Below, piece after piece: positions 15,603 to 19,806 of a stretch of DNA of 19,806 bases; position 1 is the stretch's first letter, and the number at the start of each line of letters is the position of its first letter. The position numbers and the translations under genes are program-made. The stretch comes from Clostridia bacterium (GTDB taxonomy: Bacteria; Bacillota; Clostridia; Christensenellales; Aristaeellaceae). Under the pieces are notes generated by a model. It was not told the DNA's origin. It was given only the letters and a program-made list of their open reading frames with translations, and searched no databases. Where the stretch lies: assembly GCA_017620115.1 (NCBI GenBank), contig JAFZRB010000086.1, forward strand, positions 1-19,806, read 5' to 3'.

Positions 15603-15799
15603 TGATTGTCCTCTGCGATGATCCGGTCGGGAAAGCGCGCGCACGTCAGGCGGCGGCCATCGTCGGCCACGCGCACGACGCGCGGCGTCCCCTCCGAGGG
15701 ATGCCTGGGGTTTTCGGTAAACGCCACCTCCGGCTCGACGCCGCGCGCCCTGAGAAAGGCAAGCGCCTCGTCGAGCGGCAGCCCCAGAAGCGCGGTCAT
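15599..15799 (-). CDS. Small hypothetical protein between frr and uppS
   Basis: A 66-aa ORF whose ATG overlaps the frr stop (ATGA) and whose stop overlaps the uppS start (ATGA). This arrangement makes it very likely to be translated. It begins MTALLGLPLDEALAFLRARG. One helix-like segment (about 8-20) is followed by probable strands (22-28, 39-46, 49-55), with PRHPSEGTPR between them. No signal peptide, membrane helix or Cys pair is seen; there is one Cys (C53). The GLPLDEALAFLRARGVEPEV start recalls the first half of a PASTA domain, but this is only a resemblance. The function is unknown. It could help couple translation of frr and uppS or be a small regulator of the envelope genes. Confidence 0.8.
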   Translation of the reverse strand: MTALLGLPLDEALAFLRARGVEPEVAFTENPRHPSEGTPRVVRVADDGRRLTCARFPDRIIAEDNQ

Positions 15800-16353
15800 A
15801 CGCTCATGATCTCTTTTTCTTTTTCCGCGCAGATGCGGTCGGCTTCCTTCACGGCGTTGTCGGTCGCTTTTTGAAGCTCGGTCTCGGCGTCTTTCGCGTC
15901 GTCCTCGGTGATGACGGAATCCTTCTTCATTTTCTTGATCTGCTCGTTGGCGTCGCGGCGGATCGAGCGGATGGCCACCTTGCCCTCTTCGATCTGCTTG
16001 CGCACCTGCTTGCAGAGCTCCTTGCGGCGCTCCTCGGTCAGCTCCGGGAACACCAGGCGGATGACCTTGCCGTCGTTCGAGGGGGTGATACCCAGGTCGG
16101 ACTTGAGGATCGCCTTCTCGATCACGCCCACCATCTTGGGCTCCCACGGCGCGATGACCAGCATACGCGGCTCGGGCACGGAAATGTTGCCCACCGCGTT
16201 GATCGGGGAAGGCGTGCCGTAATAGTCCACCTGGATCTTATCCAGCACCTGGGGGTTGGCGCGGCCCGCGCGCAGCGTGGACAGCTCCTTCTGGGTTACG
16301 GCCAGGGTCTTGTTCATCTTCTCCTTCGCGGTATCGATAACAGCCTTATACAT
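15796..16353 (-). CDS. frr: Ribosome recycling factor
   Basis: A 185-aa cytoplasmic protein that, with EF-G, splits post-termination ribosomes. The length equals that of E. coli RRF. Recognisable parts are the helix with LSTLRAGRANPQVLDKIQVDYYG (25-47), the beta domain with PEPRMLVIAPWEP (60-72), SDLGITPSNDGKVIRLVFPELTEERR (84-109) and the long C-terminal helices. The ATG at 16353 has an AAAGGGGA SD. It is the first gene of an eight-gene operon with a near-consensus promoter at 16394-16422. In many Bacillota pyrH lies just before frr; here the upstream gene is a GNAT acetyltransferase. Confidence 0.97.
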   Translation of the reverse strand: MYKAVIDTAKEKMNKTLAVTQKELSTLRAGRANPQVLDKIQVDYYGTPSPINAVGNISVPEPRMLVIAPWEPKMVGVIEKAILKSDLGITPSNDGKVIRLVFPELTEERRKELCKQVRKQIEEGKVAIRSIRRDANEQIKKMKKDSVITEDDAKDAETELQKATDNAVKEADRICAEKEKEIMSV

Positions 16354-16393
16354 ACTGAATCCCCTTTCTCATGCGCTTATATTTCATGATATT

Positions 16394-16422
16394 ATTGTAG
16401 CGGGTTTTTGCCGTTCTGTCAA
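16394..16422 (-). promoter_or_regulatory. Near-consensus sigma-A-type promoter of the frr-polC operon
   Basis: On the minus strand there is a perfect -35 TTGACA (complement of 16417-16422), a 17-base spacer and -10 TACAAT (complement of 16394-16399). Transcription should begin near 16387, about 34 bases before the frr ATG. The promoter sits in the short gap after the GNAT gene, where no terminator is seen. Read-through from upstream may add to it. Confidence 0.85.
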
Positions 16423-16448
16423 TCAGTCATTCGCAGAATGGCGCGCGG

Positions 16449-17063
16449 TCAGCGGCGATGCGAGCGCGCGGCGTATTCGCTGCGCAGGATGGCGTACAGC
16501 GCCACGTCCACATAGCGTCCCTTGTTGCGCAGGCGCTCGCGCAGCGTGCCCTCATACTGCATGCCGCACTTTTTCATCACCTCTCCGGAAGCCGGGTTGG
16601 TGAGTTCGTGCTGCGCCTCCACGCGGTTGAGATGAAGCACCTCGAAGGAATGCCGGATCACCGCGCTGAGCGCCTCGGTCATGAGGCCCCGGTTCCACTG
16701 ATCGCGGGCCAGCGAGTAGCCCACCTCAGCGGAAGAATGCTCCTCCTGATACCACATGTAGCCGATGGTGCCCACGACGCGCCCCTCGCTTTTCAGCTCG
16801 ATGCCCCAGCTGGAAGGCTCGCCCAGCCGGTATCGCCGCTGCATCGTGCGGATATAGCTGCGGCTCTCGCTCACGGATTCATAGGCTTCCCACAGCACGT
16901 GCCGGGCCACCTCAGGGTCGCGGCCGTAGTTGAATATATCCGGCGCGTCGTTCATCTCAAGGCGTCTGAGAACCAGCCGCTCCGTCTCGATGGGCGGCAT
17001 GCTGAAAAACAGATCGCCCGTATAAGATCCCTCGAACAGTCTTTTGCCATATAACAGCTTCAT
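16449..17063 (-). CDS. GNAT family N-acetyltransferase (RimJ/RimL-like)
   Basis: A 204-aa acetyl-CoA-dependent acetyltransferase of the RimJ/RimL type. ETERLVLRRLEMNDA (26-40) is the usual N-terminal signature and GRVVGTIGYMW (94-104) the central strand. RDQWNRGLMTEAL (120-132) is the acetyl-CoA-binding motif A, and NPASGEVMKKCGM (156-168) is motif B. About 25 residues precede the usual start. The ATG at 17063 has GAGG four bases before it. An in-frame ATG at 17102 would overlap the upstream gene by 22 bases and lacks a clear SD, and an internal Met (residue 22) has none. The substrate is unknown: ribosomal protein N-termini, small amines or antibiotics are all possible. It is the last gene of the Nudix/GH2-like/GNAT group. 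Confidence 0.88.
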   Translation of the reverse strand: MKLLYGKRLFEGSYTGDLFFSMPPIETERLVLRRLEMNDAPDIFNYGRDPEVARHVLWEAYESVSESRSYIRTMQRRYRLGEPSSWGIELKSEGRVVGTIGYMWYQEEHSSAEVGYSLARDQWNRGLMTEALSAVIRHSFEVLHLNRVEAQHELTNPASGEVMKKCGMQYEGTLRERLRNKGRYVDVALYAILRSEYAARSHRR

Positions 17064-17080
17064 AGGGCCTCGCACATGCC

Positions 17081-18823
17081 TTAAAACTCCTCGTTCAACC
17101 ATTCGCCGTCGGAAACGGATTCGCCGGGAAGGAGACAGCGTCCCACCGCCAGCGCGGCCATGCCGCCGCCGTTAAACACGCCGCCCGGCGTCCGGTGAAG
17201 CTTAACCGACGACGCCAGCAGCGCCTGCATGGGCGCCCCGCCGTCCCGTATGGGAAGGGGCATGTCGAGCTGACTGAGCAGCTCGACGTTTTCGCTGAGA
17301 ACCGCGCAGCGCACGATCAGCGCGCCTCCGTCCGGCGCGTCCAGTTCGATGGTGTCCACGCAGCGCGGCACATCCAGCCGCGCCGTCTTCGTCGAATGCG
17401 CGACGCGGGAGCCGTCCATGCGGTACACGGACACGTCCACCGACACCTCTTCCCCACCCGCGCGGTCGCTCGCCGCCCAAATCGGGATCCGGATGGCTGC
17501 GCCGCGCTCCGCCGCCCGATCGGGGAGTTCCGGCCAGGCGATGTCCGGCATCCATGCCGCCTTCAGCGTCCAGTAGGCCATGCGGGGCCGCCCGCCCCGT
17601 TCTGTCACGCCCTCGCCGCACAGGCTCTCCCAGGGCGCGCACCACGGCACCACGGCCGTTTCGCCGCACTGGCGCGCGCACAGAGCATAGCGCAGCAACG
17701 CGGCGGCCTGCTCGTAGCGGGTCAGGAGCGCAGCCGTATCCCCGTTCTGCGCCGCGTCCGGGCCGTACAGCGCGGACAGCGCCTCCACGTCGGGGCGAAC
17801 GCCGCCGCGCAGCCGCCACAGGGGCGTCCTCGGCGGCCAGAAGGGCTCGTCCCGCGCCTCGTCCGCCAGCGTCCGCGGCGCGACGCAGGCCGCGTCCGCG
17901 AAATGAGCGCTTACGGCGGGCAGCCGCTTCATGTCGAACAGGCAGTCGGCGTCCACGATGGATTTCTCCCCTCCGGAAACGCACACCGCGTCCGCGCCCA
18001 GCGCGGCGACGGCCTTCATCGTTTCCTGCGTGGGCGGCTGATACAGCAGCACGGCGCGGCGTCCCGCGCCCCTGCCCGGCAGCGGAGCCCTGAAGGAAAC
18101 CTGCGCGCAGCCGATACCGCTGCGCTCGACGACCACGCGCACGTCGCAGCAAGGCGCGGAGCCGGCGTCCTCCCCCGCGAGCGAAACGGTGTGCGTGCGG
18201 ATGACGCGCGCCGCGGGCAGCTGCTCGGTGTAGGACTCGCGGTTGATCAGCAGCCCGTCCTGCGAGACGGTATAGGTGAAGGTGTATTTGCCCGCCGTGT
18301 GGGCGGTTATATCGTGCTCGACGGTCATCATCCGGCCGTCTGTGCGGCTGACGACGCGCTCCAGCGTCACGAAATTCCCGGTTATGATCCACGCCGGGCC
18401 CGCGAGGCCCAGCAGGGGCATGGGATTTTCCGCGGGCAGCAAAAGGCCCGGCGCCTGGAAGCGCAACCTCAGCTCGTTGTGTTCGCAGGCTATCAGCGCG
18501 GTGACATCGACGCGCGCCTCGCCGCTCCCGAAAGAACCCGCCCTGCGGCCGTTGACGAACACCTCGCCCTGGCCTGTCAGCCGCTCAAAGAACAGGAACA
18601 CGCGCTCGTCTTCCTCGGGCGGCGTCTCGAAGACGGTGCTGTACGTCCAGGCGCGGTTATAGATCCATTCGCCCTTCATCAGGTTCAGGCCCTTCAGGGG
18701 ATCAGGCGCGTAACCCGCCTTCACGGCGGCGCTCATCACGTCCGTCGCCTCGCCGACCGGAAAAGGGTTCAGGATGCCGTCCGACAGGTACCAGCCGTCG
18801 TCCAGCTTCTTTTTCAGCGCCAT
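17081..18823 (-). CDS. GH2/beta-mannosidase-like protein with collapsed catalytic barrel
   Basis: A 580-aa cytoplasmic protein without a signal peptide. Residues about 10-160 look like the GH2 sugar-binding jelly roll, with NRAWTYSTVFETP and FERLTGQGEVFVNGRRAG. An Ig-like region follows (about 165-245). A first barrel strand is recognisable (ALGADAVCVSGG, 274-285), but the next recognisable part is already the nucleophile region. There PAVSAHFADA (302-311) stands where beta-mannosidases have an SEFG-type motif, so the Glu is absent. The late barrel part, ending RMAYWTLKAAWMPD (414-427), resembles the family again, and a beta-rich C-terminus follows. Beta-mannosidases usually exceed 800 residues. 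The ATG at 18823 is one base after the Nudix stop, with a GGGGGTG SD. Domain alignment is from memory of the family; the loss of activity is inferred. Confidence 0.7.
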   Translation of the reverse strand: MALKKKLDDGWYLSDGILNPFPVGEATDVMSAAVKAGYAPDPLKGLNLMKGEWIYNRAWTYSTVFETPPEEDERVFLFFERLTGQGEVFVNGRRAGSFGSGEARVDVTALIACEHNELRLRFQAPGLLLPAENPMPLLGLAGPAWIITGNFVTLERVVSRTDGRMMTVEHDITAHTAGKYTFTYTVSQDGLLINRESYTEQLPAARVIRTHTVSLAGEDAGSAPCCDVRVVVERSGIGCAQVSFRAPLPGRGAGRRAVLLYQPPTQETMKAVAALGADAVCVSGGEKSIVDADCLFDMKRLPAVSAHFADAACVAPRTLADEARDEPFWPPRTPLWRLRGGVRPDVEALSALYGPDAAQNGDTAALLTRYEQAAALLRYALCARQCGETAVVPWCAPWESLCGEGVTERGGRPRMAYWTLKAAWMPDIAWPELPDRAAERGAAIRIPIWAASDRAGGEEVSVDVSVYRMDGSRVAHSTKTARLDVPRCVDTIELDAPDGGALIVRCAVLSENVELLSQLDMPLPIRDGGAPMQALLASSVKLHRTPGGVFNGGGMAALAVGRCLLPGESVSDGEWLNEEF

Positions 18824-18824
18824 A

Positions 18825-19379
18825 TTACGCACCCCCGTGCAGATGCCTGTCGGCCATCAGGATGCCCGTGAGCGTCTTGCTGTCGCAGATCTCGCCGCGC
18901 ATGACCATCTGAACCAGCTCGGAGAGCGGCCGTTTCTCGATGTTCAGGAACTCGTCCTCATCCGGATCGGTCTCGCCGCGGCTCAGGCCGGTGGCCAGAT
19001 AGATGGAGATCAGCTCGTCGCAGAAGCCGGGCGTGGTGGTGATATCAGTCAGATGGATCCAGTTCGCCGCCGAGAGGCCGGTCTCCTCGCGCAGCTCGCG
19101 CTTGGCGGCCAGCAGGCGGTCTTCATCTTTCGAGTCCAGCTTGCCGGCCGGGATCTCCTCCAGCACGCGGCCCACAGCGGTGCGGAACTGCTTCACCATG
19201 GTCACCATGCCGTTTTCATCGACCGGCACCACCGCGGACGCGCCGGGATGCCGCACCACTTCGCGCATCGCGCTCTTGCCGTTGGGCAGCGTCACGTCCA
19301 GCCTGTGGAGCTTTACCAGCATTCCCTCAAATAAAACGCTTTCGGAGAGGATTGTTTCCCTGATCGCTTCGTCGTTCAT
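18825..19379 (-). CDS. Nudix hydrolase, ADP-ribose pyrophosphatase type
   Basis: A 184-aa cytoplasmic hydrolase, probably cleaving ADP-ribose or a similar nucleoside diphosphate sugar. The Nudix box runs from G79 to G101 with E86-x7-R94-E95-L96-x-E98-E99. It has six residues between G79 and E86 instead of the usual five, so the loop is one residue longer. The preceding VKQFRTAVGRVLEEIPAGKL (62-81) and later TTPGFCDE are typical of the NudF/ADPR-ase subgroup. The ATG at 19379 has an AAGGAA SD. An upstream in-frame extension of 11 residues lacks a comparable SD. It heads the Nudix/GH2-like/GNAT group and has a plausible promoter at 19431-19458. Confidence 0.93.
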   Translation of the reverse strand: MNDEAIRETILSESVLFEGMLVKLHRLDVTLPNGKSAMREVVRHPGASAVVPVDENGMVTMVKQFRTAVGRVLEEIPAGKLDSKDEDRLLAAKRELREETGLSAANWIHLTDITTTPGFCDELISIYLATGLSRGETDPDEDEFLNIEKRPLSELVQMVMRGEICDSKTLTGILMADRHLHGGA

Positions 19380-19430
19380 CGTCGTGTTCCTTTCCCCATT
19401 GTTCCCGGGCATATTCCATTATGTGCAACA

Positions 19431-19458
19431 ATAATAGGTTCTCCGCGCGCCGCGGCAA
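19431..19458 (-). promoter_or_regulatory. Probable promoter of the Nudix gene group
   Basis: On the minus strand there is a -35-like TTGCCG (complement of 19453-19458), a 16-base spacer and -10-like TATTAT (complement of 19431-19436). The ATG at 19379 would be about 45 bases downstream of the predicted start. The match is moderate; read-through from the upstream membrane gene is an alternative, since no clear terminator is seen after 19478. Confidence 0.45.
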
Positions 19459-19477
19459 ATCCTGCCGGGCGGCAAAA

Positions 19478-19806
19478 TTATCCGGGCGCGGAACCGGCTG
19501 CGGCCAGCGCCCGCTCGGACACCGCGTACAGCCGCACGCCGTTCTCCTCCCATACCAACGCCCACAGCGCGGCGATGGTTTCCTCGTCCAGGGCGTAGTT
19601 GTAGCGCTCGCTGCCGCTGACGAACACGTAGTCGATGCCGTACCGCTCAAACAGCGCCAGGTTCTGCCCGGGCGCTTCAAACATCGCGCGTGCGTCGTTC
19701 ATCTGCCGCGCGTAGTCCACGCCGTGATAATACAGGAAGCTGGGCGTGCCGCAGACCAGCCGCCCGCCCGCGAGGGAGGAAACGGCGTTGTTGTGCTGCG
19801 TGCCGG
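19478..19806 (-). CDS. C-terminal part of a probable polytopic membrane glycosyltransferase-like protein (cut by right edge)
   Basis: The frame is open from the right edge to a TAA at 19478-19480, giving 108 residues. It begins GTQHNNAVSSLAGGRLVCG, then TPSFLYYHGVDYARQ, and later LFERYGIDYVFVSGSERY and GVRLYAVSE. This pattern (HNxxVSSLaGR, YxxHGxDY, YGxDYVxxGxxE) is what I associate with the soluble C-terminal tail of large multi-spanning membrane proteins of the DUF2298/PMT-like kind. The membrane part and start lie outside the window. Function beyond that is unknown. It points the same way as the Nudix group, about 100 bases upstream of it. Confidence 0.6.
   Translation of the reverse strand, partial: GTQHNNAVSSLAGGRLVCGTPSFLYYHGVDYARQMNDARAMFEAPGQNLALFERYGIDYVFVSGSERYNYALDEETIAALWALVWEENGVRLYAVSERALAAAGSAPG

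Noticed and set aside
17195..18871. 558-aa plus-strand ORF opposite the GH2-like gene
   Set aside because: Arg/Ala/His-rich antisense frame. The minus-strand frame shows recognisable GH2-like segments, a proper SD and tight gene spacing, so it is the real one.
19459..19477. Terminator-like GC-rich inverted repeat after the right-edge membrane gene
   Set aside because: The stem is only about four to five pairs and no adequate T-run follows on the minus strand, so a terminator is not supported.
1..19806. Mobile elements, CRISPR arrays, toxin-antitoxin pairs, phage or defence genes
   Set aside because: No transposase, integrase, repeat-spacer pattern, tRNA-flanked boundary or defence-type domain was found in any supported frame; most genes are core functions in compact operons.

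Overview
The window looks like chromosomal DNA of a GC-rich member of the Bacillota, probably a Clostridia lineage. The basis is a full-length PolC-type replicative polymerase, MEP-pathway isoprenoid genes (dxr, ispG), purine-rich Shine-Dalgarno (SD) sites and sigma-A-type promoters close to consensus. No rRNA, tRNA, CRISPR array, insertion sequence, integrase or phage gene was seen. The genus cannot be fixed from the sequence alone.

Layout. (1) Positions 1-1316, minus strand: the N-terminal part of a Cys-rich, zinc-ribbon-like protein cut by the left edge. Its SD lies inside a strong hairpin. Upstream are a terminator and an orphan E2-type acyltransferase-like gene with its own promoter. (2) 1482-6299, plus strand: a divergent four-gene operon (ABC ATPase, ABC-2 permease, GldG-like protein, DUF4340-like protein) closed by a terminator that also serves the converging operon. 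(3) 6314-16422, minus strand: a tightly packed eight-gene operon transcribed frr - 66-aa ORF - uppS - cdsA - dxr - rseP - ispG - polC, with a near-consensus promoter before frr and several ATGA/GTGA start-stop overlaps. (4) 16449-19458, minus strand: Nudix hydrolase, GH2-like protein and GNAT acetyltransferase, closely spaced. (5) 19478 to the right edge, minus strand: the C-terminal end of a probable polytopic membrane protein.

How the genes work together. The large operon couples ribosome recycling (Frr), undecaprenyl carrier synthesis (UppS, fed by Dxr and IspG through the MEP pathway), CDP-diacylglycerol synthesis (CdsA), intramembrane proteolysis (RseP) and chromosome replication (PolC). 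This resembles the Bacillus frr-uppS-cdsA-dxr-rasP-proS-polC block, with ispG where proS would be. The plus-strand operon encodes a membrane complex with two large extracytoplasmic domains and an unknown substrate.

No wholly new system was found. The best leads are the SD-sequestering hairpin at 214-254, the GH2-like protein whose catalytic barrel appears collapsed, the orphan E2-like protein lacking the catalytic His, a Ser-to-Cys change at the predicted phosphate-binding site of Dxr, and the conserved-looking 66-aa ORF between frr and uppS.
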